This document shows positions 1 to 7,772 of a stretch of 40,912 bases of DNA, in pieces. The stretch is taken from contig DYKG01000007.1 in the NCBI GenBank assembly GCA_020722725.1, positions 65,181 through 106,092 on the forward strand. Reading direction: 5' to 3'. The stretch comes from Candidatus Methylomirabilis sp. (GTDB lineage: Bacteria; Muiribacteriota; Ozemobacteria; Ozemobacterales; Ozemobacteraceae). A model generated the notes under the pieces. The model was not told the DNA's origin, searched no databases, and saw nothing but the letters and a program-made list of their open reading frames with translations. Numbering within the stretch: position 1 is the stretch's first letter; every line of letters starts with the position of its first letter. A program made the position numbers and the translations under genes.

Positions 1-69
1 GCGTAGCTCAATTGGCAGAGCAGCTGACTTGTAATCAGCAGGTTGCGGGTTCGAGTCCCATCGTCGGCT
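1..69 (+). tRNA. tRNA-Thr (TGT), 5' end cut by window edge
   Basis: The anticodon loop is CTTGTAA between CTGA and TCAG, giving anticodon TGT (Thr). The D-arm starts at GCTC and the 3' acceptor strand CGTCGGC with discriminator T ends at 69. Bases 1-3 pair with the inner acceptor positions, so only the first four bases lie outside the window. The CCA end is not encoded. The T-stem carries one C-A mismatch. It is the first tRNA of a cluster leading into tuf. Confidence 0.93.
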
Positions 70-77
70 TGACAACT

Positions 78-160
78 GGAGAGATGCCCGAGTGGCTAAA
101 GGGGGCAGACTGTAAATCTGTTGGCTAGCGCCTACGCTGGTTCAAATCCAGCTCTCTCCA
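78..160 (+). tRNA. tRNA-Tyr (GTA)
   Basis: This is an 83-nt class II tRNA with a long variable arm (about 124-138). The acceptor strands GGAGAGA and TCTCTCC pair perfectly, with discriminator A at 160. The anticodon loop CTGTAAA gives GTA (Tyr). It lies 8 nt after the tRNA-Thr gene and is probably co-transcribed with it. Confidence 0.96.
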
Positions 161-166
161 TTGCGT

Positions 167-239
167 GCCCGTGTAGCTCAGGCGGTAGAGCACTTGCATG
201 GTAAGCAAGAGGTCACCGGTTCAATCCCGGTCGCGGGCT
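167..239 (+). tRNA. tRNA-Thr (GGT)
   Basis: This is a 73-nt tRNA. Acceptor GCCCGTG pairs with CGCGGGC (one G-T), the T-arm is TTCAATC flanked by CCGG, and the anticodon loop ATGGTAA gives GGT (Thr). It lies 61 nt before tuf. The order Thr-Tyr-Thr-tuf matches the widespread bacterial tRNA-tufB operon, but the tRNA-Gly usually found between Tyr and the second Thr is absent. Confidence 0.95.
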
Positions 240-300
240 TTTATTAGTTACGTTTAATTTAAGCGAAAAATGATTATCCATTTTTTCAGGAGGACGCCAC

Positions 301-1491
301 ATGGCTAAAGAAAGTTTTGTTCGAAACAAACCGCACTTGAACGTTGGGACTATCGGTCATATCGACCATGGTAAAACCACCCTTACCTCTTCAATCACTA
401 TGTACTCAGCCAAGCAGGGCGGAGCAAAAGTCATGAACTATTCAGACATTGACTCAGCTCCTGAAGAAAAAGCCCGCGGTATCACAATCAACACAGCCCA
501 CGTTGAATATGAAAGTCCCAAACGCCATTATGCCCACGTGGATTGTCCGGGTCACGCCGACTACATCAAGAACATGATCACCGGCGCAGCTCAGATGGAC
601 GGCGCGGTTCTGGTTGTTGCCGCTACTGACGGCCCAATGCCCCAGACTCGTGAACACATCCTGCTGGCCCGCCAGGTTGGTGTGCCCAGGATCGTCGTTT
701 TCCTCAACAAGGTTGACATGGTTGATGACGCTGAACTTCTCGACCTGGTCGAACTCGAAGTTCGCGACCTGCTCAACAAGTATGAATTCCCTGGCGATGA
801 TACTCCAATCATTCGTGGTTCAGCTCTCAAAGCCTCTGAATGCGGTGGCGAAGGCCCTGATGCCGAATGCATCAAGCAGCTGCTTGACGCTCTCGACAGT
901 TACATTCCCGAACCCGAAAGACCTCTTGATAAGCCCTTCCTGCTTCCGATCGAAGACGTATTCACCATCACCGGCCGCGGCACTGTCGTAACCGGTCGTG
1001 TTGAACGCGGTGTCGTTAAAGTCGGCGACAAGGTCGAAATCGTTGGTATCAAAGAAACCCGCGACACCACCGTAACCGGCGTTGAAATGTTCCGCAAACT
1101 TCTTGATCAGGGTCAGGCTGGCGACAACATTGGCGTTCTGCTGCGCGGCATTGACAAAGGAGACGTTGAACGCGGTATGGTTCTTGCCAAACCCGGCAGC
1201 ATCAAGCCCCACAAGAAGTTCCATTCTCAGGTTTACATTCTGAGCAAAGAAGAAGGCGGACGCCATACTCCATTCTTCTCTGGCTACAGACCCCAGTTCT
1301 ATTTCCGAACCACTGACGTGACTGGCGTTGTGCAGCTCGGCGAAGGCAAAGAAATGGTTATGCCCGGTGACCGCGCTGAATTCCAGTGCGAACTGATCAC
1401 TCCGATAGCCTGTGAAGAAGGTCTGCGCTTCGCGATCCGTGAAGGTGGCCGCACTGTAGGCGCTGGCGTTGTTACCAAGATTTTCGAATAA
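301..1491 (+). CDS. tuf: Elongation factor Tu
   Basis: EF-Tu is the GTPase that carries aminoacyl-tRNA to the ribosome. The 396-aa length is standard. The GTPase motifs are present in order: G1 GHIDHGKT (about residues 19-26), G2 RGITI, G3 DCPGH, G4 NKVD and G5 SAL, followed by the two beta-barrel domains and a typical C-terminus. The first motif has Ile where most EF-Tu proteins have Val. AGGAGG at 288-293 gives a well-spaced ATG at 301. The gene follows three tRNA genes and ends at a GC-rich terminator at about 1510-1535, so tRNAs and tuf probably form one unit. Confidence 0.99.
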   Translation: MAKESFVRNKPHLNVGTIGHIDHGKTTLTSSITMYSAKQGGAKVMNYSDIDSAPEEKARGITINTAHVEYESPKRHYAHVDCPGHADYIKNMITGAAQMDGAVLVVAATDGPMPQTREHILLARQVGVPRIVVFLNKVDMVDDAELLDLVELEVRDLLNKYEFPGDDTPIIRGSALKASECGGEGPDAECIKQLLDALDSYIPEPERPLDKPFLLPIEDVFTITGRGTVVTGRVERGVVKVGDKVEIVGIKETRDTTVTGVEMFRKLLDQGQAGDNIGVLLRGIDKGDVERGMVLAKPGSIKPHKKFHSQVYILSKEEGGRHTPFFSGYRPQFYFRTTDVTGVVQLGEGKEMVMPGDRAEFQCELITPIACEEGLRFAIREGGRTVGAGVVTKIFE

Positions 1492-1508
1492 TCTTACTGT
1501 CCGTTAGA

Positions 1509-1535
1509 GGGGGCGGGCTTGCCCCGCCCCTTTTT
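1509..1535 (+). terminator. Intrinsic terminator after tuf
   Basis: GGGGCGGG (1510-1517) pairs perfectly with CCCGCCCC (1523-1530) across a 5-nt loop, and five T follow. It separates tuf from rpmG. Confidence 0.92.
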
Positions 1536-1582
1536 CAACTTTCCAGGCCGACCCAGTCGGCTTTTTTAAGCGAGGTAACGTT

Positions 1583-1732
1583 ATGCGTGAAAAGATCACC
1601 CTGACTTGCACCAGCTGCAAGCGCAAGAATTACATGTCTATGAAGAACAAGCGTAACGACCCTGATCGCATTGAGCTGAAAAAGTACTGTCCTGCCGAAC
1701 GCAAGCATACTATTCATCGCGAAGGCAAATAA
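1583..1732 (+). CDS. rpmG: 50S ribosomal protein L33
   Basis: This short gene encodes 49 aa with the L33 pattern: N-terminal MREKITLTC, a CTSC zinc knuckle, then [11 protein letters not shown] and the RIELKKYC segment, ending HTIHREGK. L33 is a small 50S protein near the E site. The gene sits between tuf and tRNA-Trp just before secE-nusG, its usual place in many bacteria. GAGG at 1572-1575 precedes the ATG. It has three cysteines (CTSC plus one in KYC), whereas fully zinc-binding L33 has two CxxC pairs, so metal binding may be weakened or completed by a histidine. Confidence 0.95.
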   Translation: MREKITLTCTSCKRKNYMSMKNKRNDPDRIELKKYCPAERKHTIHREGK

Positions 1733-1750
1733 GGGTCTGGTTACAGTCAT

Positions 1751-1823
1751 AGGCTAATAGCTCAATTGGCAGAGCACCGGTCTCCAAAACCGGGGGTTGG
1801 GGGTTCGACTCCCTCTTGGCCTG
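1751..1823 (+). tRNA. tRNA-Trp (CCA)
   Basis: This is a 73-nt tRNA. Acceptor AGGCTAA pairs with TTGGCCT (one T-G), the discriminator is G, and the anticodon loop TCTCCAAA region gives CCA (Trp). It lies between rpmG and secE, a common arrangement in bacteria. Confidence 0.96.
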
Positions 1824-1854
1824 TTGAATTACCCCAATTGAAAACGAGGGTCAC

Positions 1855-2082
1855 ATGAGTAAAATAGCATCCTGGTGGAATGATACCTCCCGTTACCTGC
1901 GGGAAGTCTGGATCGAAGTCCGACCGAACAACGGCCGTGTTTCATGGCCGACTTATGAAAATGTGAAACTTTCAACAAAGGTTGTAATAGTTTCATCTAT
2001 CGGCCTGGGCATGTTTATTGGTTTGCTTGATGTCATTTTCGGGAAGATCCTGACGATGATCATCGGCGGTGGAAGTGTGTAA
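1855..2082 (+). CDS. secE: Preprotein translocase subunit SecE
   Basis: SecE is a small essential subunit of the SecYEG channel in the inner membrane. The protein has 75 aa with a single C-terminal membrane segment (about residues 45-70), the usual short form outside enterobacteria. The family motif is clear: an amphipathic helix followed by VSWPTYENVKLSTKVVIVSS just before the membrane helix. It lies between tRNA-Trp and nusG, as in most bacteria. The SD is weak (CGAGGG about 10 nt upstream). Its partner SecG is at 10281 in this window. Confidence 0.97.
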   Translation: MSKIASWWNDTSRYLREVWIEVRPNNGRVSWPTYENVKLSTKVVIVSSIGLGMFIGLLDVIFGKILTMIIGGGSV

Positions 2083-2091
2083 GGTTTAAAA

Positions 2092-2637
2092 GTGGACATT
2101 ACAAAAGCAAAATGGTATGTGATCCATACTAACTCAGGATCAGAATACAAGGTTAAGAAGAACCTCGAAAACCGTGTCGAGCTTCTTGGCAAGAAGGACT
2201 GCATCTTTCAGGTGCTGGTACCTGAAGAAAGTGCTGAACGTGTCCAAGACGGCGAGCGCGTTACTCAGACCCGCAAAATTTATCCGGGTTACGTTCTTGT
2301 TCAAATGAATATGGACGACGACACTTGGACAGTTGTTAAGAATACCCCCGGTGTAACCGGTTTTGTTGGCCTGGGAAACAAGCCCACTCCACTGCATGAT
2401 AAAGAAGTGCAGAATGTTCTGAGAGTGGCAGGCATCGGTCCGCAGCGCTCTGCTGCCATGACCCCGATCGGGTTCACCGAAGGTCAGACCGTAAAAATCA
2501 TCGACGGCCCATTTACCGATTTTATTGGTGTCATTAAAGAGATTAATCAGGAAAAGCGCAAGGCCAAAGTGCTTGTCTTTATTTTCGGTCGCGATACCGC
2601 GATTGAAGTTGATCTCATTCAGCTTGAAGAAGCCTGA
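2092..2637 (+). CDS. nusG: Transcription termination/antitermination factor NusG
   Basis: NusG binds RNA polymerase and couples it to Rho or the ribosome. The 181-aa protein has the NGN domain (KWYVIHTNSGSEYKVKKNLE at residues 6-25, KIYPGYVLVQM in the middle, NTPGVTGFVG) and a C-terminal KOW domain (about 127-178) with GQTVKIIDGPFTDFIGVI. The start is GTG at 2092, nine bases after the secE stop. TAAGG at the secE stop codon is the only SD-like sequence, so translation is probably coupled to secE. Confidence 0.98.
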   Translation: MDITKAKWYVIHTNSGSEYKVKKNLENRVELLGKKDCIFQVLVPEESAERVQDGERVTQTRKIYPGYVLVQMNMDDDTWTVVKNTPGVTGFVGLGNKPTPLHDKEVQNVLRVAGIGPQRSAAMTPIGFTEGQTVKIIDGPFTDFIGVIKEINQEKRKAKVLVFIFGRDTAIEVDLIQLEEA

Positions 2638-2676
2638 TACAAGAGAAGAATTCGTTCTTGGAAGGAGTAATAAATT

Positions 2677-3102
2677 ATGGCCAAGAAATTAGTAGCTATC
2701 GTTAAATTGCAGATTCCAGCTGGTAAGGCAAATCCGGCTCCCCCGGTAGGTCCAGCTCTTGGCCAGCATGGTGTCAACATCATGGACTTCTGTAAGAACT
2801 TCAACTACAAGACGGCTAAAGAAGGCGATTCGATCATTCCGGTAGAAATTTCAGTTTTTGCCGATCGTTCATATACCTTCATCACCAAGACGCCGCCGGT
2901 TGCGTTTTTGCTTAAGAAAGCCGCTGGCATCGCCAAGGGCAACAAAACCCCAGGCAGAAGCAAAGAAGGCAAAGTTACCATGGCCCAAGTCAAGGAAATT
3001 GCCGAAAAGAAAATGCCCGATCTCACCGCTGCAGATCTGCAGGCTGCGATCAATACTGTTAAGGGCACTGCCCGCAGCATGGGCATAGAAGTTGTTGACT
3101 AA
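2677..3102 (+). CDS. rplK: 50S ribosomal protein L11
   Basis: L11 forms part of the GTPase-associated centre with 23S rRNA. The length of 141 aa is canonical. The N-terminal domain has [28 protein letters not shown] and the C-terminal rRNA-binding domain ends with [21 protein letters not shown] at 2660-2667 gives a good SD for ATG 2677. The 39-nt spacer from nusG holds a small hairpin (AAGAA-TTCG-TTCTT, 2646-2659). The L1 protein commonly regulates this transcript, but I cannot show an L1 site here. Confidence 0.99.
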   Translation: MAKKLVAIVKLQIPAGKANPAPPVGPALGQHGVNIMDFCKNFNYKTAKEGDSIIPVEISVFADRSYTFITKTPPVAFLLKKAAGIAKGNKTPGRSKEGKVTMAQVKEIAEKKMPDLTAADLQAAINTVKGTARSMGIEVVD

Positions 3103-3153
3103 TACGCCTACCCGTATGGTAAGCTGATCATCGAAGAAAGGAGGAAGCAAGGA

Positions 3154-3870
3154 ATGCCGAAACACTCAAAGCGTTTTAATAATCTTAGCAAGAACTTGGA
3201 ACACCTCAAGGTTTATACTCTTGATGAAGTTTTCAATAATATTAAGAAGACTGCTACCGCTAAATTCGATGAAACCATCGATATCGCTGTTAAGACCGGC
3301 CTTGACCCCAAGTATGCCGATCAGCAGCTGCGAGGAAGCTGTGTTCTTCCCCACGGCACTGGTAAAACCACCAGAGTCGCCGTTTTTGCCGCTGGCGAAA
3401 AAGCCAAGGAAGCCACTAACGCTGGAGCAGACTTCGTGGGCGCCGAAGATCTCGTCGCCAAAATAGAAGGAGGCTGGCTCGATTTTGATGCTGCCGTTGC
3501 TACACCCGATATGATGAGATTCGTCGGTAAGCTTGGTAGAATTCTTGGTCCGAGAAACCTGATGCCCAACCCCAAAGTTGGTACCGTAACTCAGGATATC
3601 GCCAAGGTTATTACCGAACTTAAAGCCGGTAAAGTTCAGTATCGCGTGGAAAAAGCGGGTATCATTCATGCAGCCATTGGAAAAGCTTCTTTTGATGCCA
3701 AAAAGATCAGAGAAAATTTTCTCGCCTTCTTCCAGGCTATTAATAAATCCAAGCCATCAGGGGCTAAAGGCACTTACATCAAATCTGCAACTATCAGCTC
3801 AACCATGGGTCCTGGTTTTTTGATTGATGTAAACGAAGCCAGAATCGAAGCTGAAAAACTCAGCGTCTGA
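3154..3870 (+). CDS. rplA: 50S ribosomal protein L1
   Basis: L1 forms the mobile L1 stalk and, in many bacteria, represses its own rplKA mRNA. The protein has 238 aa. Recognisable segments are [20 protein letters not shown], the [16 protein letters not shown] core, [18 protein letters not shown] in domain II, and [16 protein letters not shown] near the C-terminus. A strong SD (AAAGGAGG, about 3137-3144) precedes ATG 3154. The gene follows rplK by 51 nt. Confidence 0.99.
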   Translation: MPKHSKRFNNLSKNLEHLKVYTLDEVFNNIKKTATAKFDETIDIAVKTGLDPKYADQQLRGSCVLPHGTGKTTRVAVFAAGEKAKEATNAGADFVGAEDLVAKIEGGWLDFDAAVATPDMMRFVGKLGRILGPRNLMPNPKVGTVTQDIAKVITELKAGKVQYRVEKAGIIHAAIGKASFDAKKIRENFLAFFQAINKSKPSGAKGTYIKSATISSTMGPGFLIDVNEARIEAEKLSV

Positions 3871-4010
3871 TTCTAGCCCGGTCGTAGACCGCAGGTCGAA
3901 TGTAATTGATCTAACCGATCTCCCTGCCGAGACTGAAAATCTGTAAGATAATAATTATCTGACCGTTTTCGGTGTTAGGCATCGAAAACGGTTTTTTATT
4001 TCACTCGCAA
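3871..4010 (+). ncRNA. rplJ leader (L10-leader-like) with attenuator
   Basis: The 140-nt gap between rplA and rplJ is highly structured. GCAGG (3891-3895) pairs with CCTGC (3923-3927), enclosing a GATC/GATC inner stem. AGATAA (3946-3951) pairs with TTATCT (3955-3960). Directly after it is a terminator-like hairpin with a T tract. This placement matches the ribosomal protein L10 leader, where L10-L12 binds the mRNA and controls rplJL. The exact kink-turn motif was not verified, so this assignment rests on position and structure. Confidence 0.6.
3962..3997 (+). terminator. Attenuator hairpin in front of rplJ
   Basis: CCGTTTTCG (3963-3971) pairs perfectly with CGAAAACGG (3983-3991) across an 11-nt loop, followed by six T (3992-3997). 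It lies inside the rplA-rplJ leader, only about 14 nt before the rplJ SD, so it should limit read-through into rplJL unless bypassed. Confidence 0.85.
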
Positions 4011-4023
4011 GGAGGTGAAAAAA

Positions 4024-4548
4024 TTGAAAGATATCAGTCATAAGGAAGAATACGTTAAAGAAATCCAGCATAAGCTTGAAAAGGCTGGTTTAATCGTTCT
4101 TGCAGATTGTGAGGGCGTTACTGTTTCTGAAATGACCGAACTTCGCCGCGCTGTTCGCCAGACCAAAGCTGAACTTCGTGTGGTAAAAAATACTCTGGTA
4201 GCTCGCGCTCTTCATAACCTCAACATTAACGAACTTGAAGGTTACATGAAAGGTGCCACCGCAGTAACTTTTGGTTATGATGATCCGGTCGCACCGGTAA
4301 AGGCTCTCTATGACTTCACTCAGAAGGCGAAGAAATTCACTTTCAAAGCTGGTTATATGGATGGAAAGCCTTTGACCGTCGATCAGATCAATGCCCTTTC
4401 CAAAATCCCAGGACGCAAGGAACTGCTCTCCATGTTGGCTTCTGCCGTTCAGGGTCCGATTCGCAAACTCGCATGCTTGCTCGATGCTCTTCGCAAGAAA
4501 AGAGACGAAACTGCTCCCGCAGAAACTGCTGCGCCTGTTGCAGAATAA
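4024..4548 (+). CDS. rplJ: 50S ribosomal protein L10
   Basis: L10 anchors the L7/L12 dimers to the ribosome. The product is about 174 aa with typical segments AELRVVKNTLVARAL, DDPVAPVKALYDF and GYMDGKPLTVDQINALSKIPGRKELLSMLASAVQGPIRKLACLLDALR split over the C-terminal half. I chose the TTG at 4024. GGAGGTGA at 4011-4018 is a near-perfect SD six bases upstream of it, whereas the in-frame GTG at 4015 overlaps that SD and is unlikely to be used. An attenuator lies just upstream. Confidence 0.95.
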   Translation: MKDISHKEEYVKEIQHKLEKAGLIVLADCEGVTVSEMTELRRAVRQTKAELRVVKNTLVARALHNLNINELEGYMKGATAVTFGYDDPVAPVKALYDFTQKAKKFTFKAGYMDGKPLTVDQINALSKIPGRKELLSMLASAVQGPIRKLACLLDALRKKRDETAPAETAAPVAE

Positions 4549-4599
4549 ATCCGGGCTTTGCCCATACTTTGCATAAGAATTTTATAAGGAGTTTTTAAA

Positions 4600-4971
4600 A
4601 TGACTAATGAACAGATTCTCGAGCACATCGAAAAGATGACCGTTCTCGAACTTTCTGAACTGGTTAAAGCTATCGAAACCAAATTTGACGTAACCGCCGC
4701 CGCTCCCGTAGCTGTTATGGCAGCCGGCCCTGCTGCTGCTGCTGCTGCTGCCGCTGAAAAAACCGAATTTGACGTAGTTCTTGAAAGCAATGGTGCTAAC
4801 AAGATCAACGTAATCAAAGTCGTGCGCGAACTGACTAGCATGGGTCTGAAAGAAGCCAAAGACCTGGTAGATGCAGTGCCCAAGACCATCAAGGAAGGTC
4901 TGACCAAGGCTGACGCCGAAAACATGAAGAAAAAACTCGAAGAAGCCGGCGCAAAGGTTTCTCTCAAGTAA
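4600..4971 (+). CDS. rplL: 50S ribosomal protein L7/L12
   Basis: This is the flexible stalk protein that recruits translational GTPases. The 123-aa product has the N-terminal dimerisation domain ([21 protein letters not shown]), an alanine-rich hinge (about residues 34-54, encoded by a run of GCT codons), and the C-terminal domain [41 protein letters not shown] precedes the ATG. A strong terminator starts 19 nt after the stop. rpoB, the usual next gene, is not present; a minus-strand LarE-like gene follows instead. Confidence 0.99.
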   Translation: MTNEQILEHIEKMTVLELSELVKAIETKFDVTAAAPVAVMAAGPAAAAAAAAEKTEFDVVLESNGANKINVIKVVRELTSMGLKEAKDLVDAVPKTIKEGLTKADAENMKKKLEEAGAKVSLK

Positions 4972-4990
4972 TTTTTGCTCAGTTTCGAAA

Positions 4991-5018
4991 AAACCGCCTC
5001 GTCAGAGGCGGTTTTTTT
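4991..5018 (+). terminator. Intrinsic terminator after rplL
   Basis: AAACCGCCTC (4991-5000) pairs perfectly with GAGGCGGTTT (5005-5014) across a GTCA loop, followed by a T run. It marks the end of the ribosomal protein operon. Confidence 0.95.
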
Positions 5019-5030
5019 GTGCGGGAAATA

Positions 5031-5810
5031 TCAAATTCGGTTCATCGAGCCTTTGCGATAGCCTTCAACATCAAGAGCAATATGTTTGAAGCCCAGTTTC
5101 TTGAGATCGTCTGCAATCGTTGATATGCAATTCAGAGCTTCGTGCAGATGCTGTGGTGATGCTTCGATTCGCGCAACCTCACCGTGATGTCTCAACCTGC
5201 AATAATCCAAGCCTGCTTCGCGCAGAATTTTTTCGCCCTGCTCGATTTGTTGCAGGGCTGAAAGAGTGATTTTCTGATTGGTAACGATGCGGGTGGCCAG
5301 ACAACTCTGGGCTGGCCTTGTCAATTCATTAGCACCCAGGCCCTTCAGACCTTCTGCCGCCATCTTTTTGCTGAACCCGCAATCCCTGAGAGGGCTGACA
5401 ATATTCAATTCTGCTAAAGCCTTTTTTCCCGGGCGATAATCATCATTATCGTCTGTTACTGAGCCTTCGCATAGAACTGCACCCTCTGATTCCTCAAGCA
5501 GTCGTTTGAAAATTGCTTTTTTACAATGATAACAACGCTCTTTGGAATTGCATGATACCAGCGGGTTCTGCAAAATATCAATTCTTATCTCACGAAATTT
5601 CAGCCCATACTTCTGCGCTGTAGCACGAGCAATATTCATCTCACTTTCAGCCATGAAGGCAGAGTTCACCAGAATGGTTTCGTATCGGTCAGGAATTGTT
5701 TGCTTTGCCGCCAAAGCAAGAAAAGAACTGTCCATCCCACCCGAAAATGCGATGCAAACCCTGGGACTTTGGAAAAAGAAACTTTTTAACATTTCAAATG
5801 ATAAGCTCAT
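5031..5810 (-). CDS. larE: LarE-like ATP-dependent sulfur transferase
   Basis: The 259-aa protein is an adenine-nucleotide alpha-hydrolase (PP-loop) of the LarE family. LarE adenylates a nicotinic-acid-derived cofactor and donates sulfur for the nickel-pincer cofactor of lactate racemase. SGGMDSS (residues 23-29) is the PP-loop, GSVTDDNDD resembles the LarE GTNxDD motif, and RPAQSCLATR holds Cys170 at the position of the sacrificial cysteine. Additional cysteines C87, C93 and C96 could bind a cluster or metal. larB, larC and lactate racemase are not in the window, so the substrate is inferred. No clear SD supports ATG 5810; ATG 5792 is an alternative. Confidence 0.8.
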   Translation of the reverse strand: MSLSFEMLKSFFFQSPRVCIAFSGGMDSSFLALAAKQTIPDRYETILVNSAFMAESEMNIARATAQKYGLKFREIRIDILQNPLVSCNSKERCYHCKKAIFKRLLEESEGAVLCEGSVTDDNDDYRPGKKALAELNIVSPLRDCGFSKKMAAEGLKGLGANELTRPAQSCLATRIVTNQKITLSALQQIEQGEKILREAGLDYCRLRHHGEVARIEASPQHLHEALNCISTIADDLKKLGFKHIALDVEGYRKGSMNRI

Positions 5811-5867
5811 TCTGTCAGAATATCTTAATATGAAACTTTTTCCAAGCCATGCACCAGGTTGCGAAAT

Positions 5868-6344
5868 TTAGAATTTTACTTCAACACCAGCAGTCGTGCG
5901 GCGGCCATTGCGGTAATAAATCGGGTCCATAAGCAGGCCGGCCTTGTTTTTGGTATCTGATCCCTGAATCAAAACGATGTTGTCATCGTCAGTGACATTT
6001 TCAACATTCATATAAAATGCGAAGTCTTTGGTGAACTGCTGACGAAATCCCAGGTCAAAACAGGTTGATGCTTCAACTTCCGGGTATGCAGCAGCTTTCC
6101 CGGCGGTGTCGAGAGTTCGTGTGCCCGGGGTTTTTCCCGGTTTAAGTTCGATGGTTTCTTTGCTGATCTCATCCTGAGGGCGGGAAATCATGCTCTGGCA
6201 GGCTGCCCTTTCAGCATCAATGTTCATTTCCTGAAGCTGAAAAACCTTTTCCTGTTCTGGTTCCTCAAGTGGCTGGCCGTAAACCGAAGAAAATGATAAT
6301 ACTGACAAAAATACCATCAACCAGAAAAAAATCGAGCGAAACAT
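5868..6344 (-). CDS. TonB-dependent receptor relic (plug and most of barrel missing)
   Basis: This 158-aa reading frame joins the two ends of a TonB-dependent receptor. Residues 1-23 are a signal peptide (ending SSVYG), followed by VFQLQEMNIDAERAA, which resembles the segment before the plug domain. From about residue 90 it has a typical last-strand region: FDLGFRQQFTKDFAFYMNVE, NVTDDDN, then YYRNGRRTTAGVEVKF ending in Phe. The family is usually 600-900 aa, so several hundred residues are gone, yet the frame is open. It may be a pseudogene after in-frame deletion or a domesticated small outer-membrane protein. No TonB box can be asserted. Confidence 0.6.
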   Translation of the reverse strand: MFRSIFFWLMVFLSVLSFSSVYGQPLEEPEQEKVFQLQEMNIDAERAACQSMISRPQDEISKETIELKPGKTPGTRTLDTAGKAAAYPEVEASTCFDLGFRQQFTKDFAFYMNVENVTDDDNIVLIQGSDTKNKAGLLMDPIYYRNGRRTTAGVEVKF

Positions 6345-6605
6345 ACTGCCCTATAATGTGATACTTATAGCATTTTTATGATACTATGGCAACGAGAATT
6401 TGCTGCCTGCTATTCGGTTTAAACTTCAGTTGAAAATGCCATGGGGCTGGTTAACAATAATGGTTTCAAGTCCATCGCCTGCCCTCTAATCAGCTCTGGT
6501 TCTGAATCAGGGAAAAGCCTGATTGAAGGAAATAATGCTCGAGACCTTTGCAACTCTGTAAACCAGCGCTGATTTGCTGCTGGTGGAATTTAACGGCTGA
6601 CCATT
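6345..6605. other. Intergenic stretch without a recognised gene
   Basis: These 261 bases lie between two minus-strand genes. I see no convincing reading frame or RNA gene. A perfect 7-bp hairpin (AATCAGG at 6505-6511, CCTGATT at 6518-6524) is the only clear structure, with no T tract beside it. The promoter of the TonB-receptor relic could lie near 6350-6390, but no box pair is convincing. Confidence 0.5.
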
Positions 6606-7733
6606 TCAGTCTGCGGTTACAATGATGCTGGTTGTCAGGCCGCCAATTGAAATCGTAACCGTCTTTTGCTGAGTGCCGAATATGGTGTTTTGAATCGGCC
6701 AGATAAATGAAATGCTGTTGTCAGAATAATTGACACTGCTGATGAACCCTGCATCCTGAACCTGAACATTGCGCGAAACAGAATCTGTCGATGCGCCGAA
6801 ATGCAGCCCGGAAATGGTAATGAGCTGATTTTCTGTGGCGGGATTTGGAGAAAAACTGTTTGCTACCGGGTTTTCAACGGTAAACGAATTGGTGATCTGC
6901 CTGCCATTCACCGTTACTACGATGATTTGGGTGCCGGCCACACTGACCTGAGGAACGCGAAACTGAATCAGGTTGTCGTTCCAGCTTAAAATCTGGGCGG
7001 TTTGACCGCCATATGTCACCTGCCCGTTTACCAGACTCTGGTTCTGCCCGAACCCCTGGCCGTTAATCGCTACAATTGCGCCGATATTGTCGCTGGCGGG
7101 ACTGATTGAATTGATCGCCGGTGCTGAAAAATTGAATGATGCGATATTGGAAGAGCGGTTTCCATCAACCATTACCACTACCGAAACTGAACCGGATTGA
7201 CTTCCCAGTGAAGCTGGAACCAGGCAGACGATGGCTGTGCTGCTCCAGGAGATTATCTGCGCCTGCTGGGCGTTGAAAGAAACGTATGAGTTACCTTGCT
7301 CGGAACCAAAGTATTGCCCGGATATGGTTACCTGCTGACCCGCATTGCCGGCCTGCGGAGAAAGAAACGAGATAACTGGATTACTGACGCTGAAAGAAGA
7401 GCTGTAATTTGACAGCTGACCATTGACTATAATCTGAAAAGAACCGTTTGCCGGCGCGTTTTGTGGAACAATTACGGTAATTATTGAATCTGACCAGCTG
7501 CTGGGGGTTACGGTGACCCCGGAATAACTGACGACGCTGGTGCCCTGGAAGCTGCCGAATCTTACGCCCTGAATCGTTACCACGGTACCCGGTCCACCGT
7601 TAGCGGGAGTGATGGAAGTAATCGATGGAGCAGTTGAATTGCTGAGCGGGTTTCCGCCTCCGCCGCTGCTGCCACAGCCAACCAGGTTCAGAATCAGCGG
7701 AAATATCGAAAAAATTATGGCTATTCGTTTCAT
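6606..7733 (-). CDS. Lipoprotein with four IPT/TIG domains
   Basis: This is a 375-aa surface or periplasmic lipoprotein. The signal peptide ends with a lipobox LVGC (Cys20) and is followed by a Gly/Ser-rich linker. Four immunoglobulin-like IPT/TIG repeats of about 85 aa follow (roughly residues 35-118, 119-205, 206-288 and 289-375). Each begins with a pattern such as PSITSITPANGGPGTVVTI or VISFLSPQAGNAGQQVTISG, with a conserved GxxFG turn. Such domains occur in adhesins and extracellular scaffolds; no catalytic domain is seen. There is no SD before the ATG, and a strong promoter ends 7 nt upstream, so the mRNA may be leaderless. Confidence 0.85.
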   Translation of the reverse strand: MKRIAIIFSIFPLILNLVGCGSSGGGGNPLSNSTAPSITSITPANGGPGTVVTIQGVRFGSFQGTSVVSYSGVTVTPSSWSDSIITVIVPQNAPANGSFQIIVNGQLSNYSSSFSVSNPVISFLSPQAGNAGQQVTISGQYFGSEQGNSYVSFNAQQAQIISWSSTAIVCLVPASLGSQSGSVSVVVMVDGNRSSNIASFNFSAPAINSISPASDNIGAIVAINGQGFGQNQSLVNGQVTYGGQTAQILSWNDNLIQFRVPQVSVAGTQIIVVTVNGRQITNSFTVENPVANSFSPNPATENQLITISGLHFGASTDSVSRNVQVQDAGFISSVNYSDNSISFIWPIQNTIFGTQQKTVTISIGGLTTSIIVTAD

Positions 7734-7740
7734 GGCTCTA

Positions 7741-7770
7741 ATTATATGGCCTTGAATGCCTGATCGTCAA
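7741..7770 (-). promoter_or_regulatory. Sigma-70 promoter for the IPT lipoprotein (leaderless)
   Basis: On the minus strand, TTGACG (7770-7765) and a perfect TATAAT (7746-7741) are separated by 18 bases. The -10 box ends 7 bases before the ATG at 7733, so transcription should begin at or next to the start codon. Confidence 0.7.
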
Positions 7771-7772
7771 TC

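Noticed and set aside
4449-4967. A long minus-strand open frame across rplJ and rplL.
   Set aside because: It lies entirely opposite two certain ribosomal protein genes, its alanine/serine-rich product mirrors their codon bias, and it has no SD or homology.
6430-6460. A third copy of the 57-nt element near ATGCCATGG at about 6437.
   Set aside because: Only the short core matches by chance; the GTGTGAC and hairpin segments are absent.
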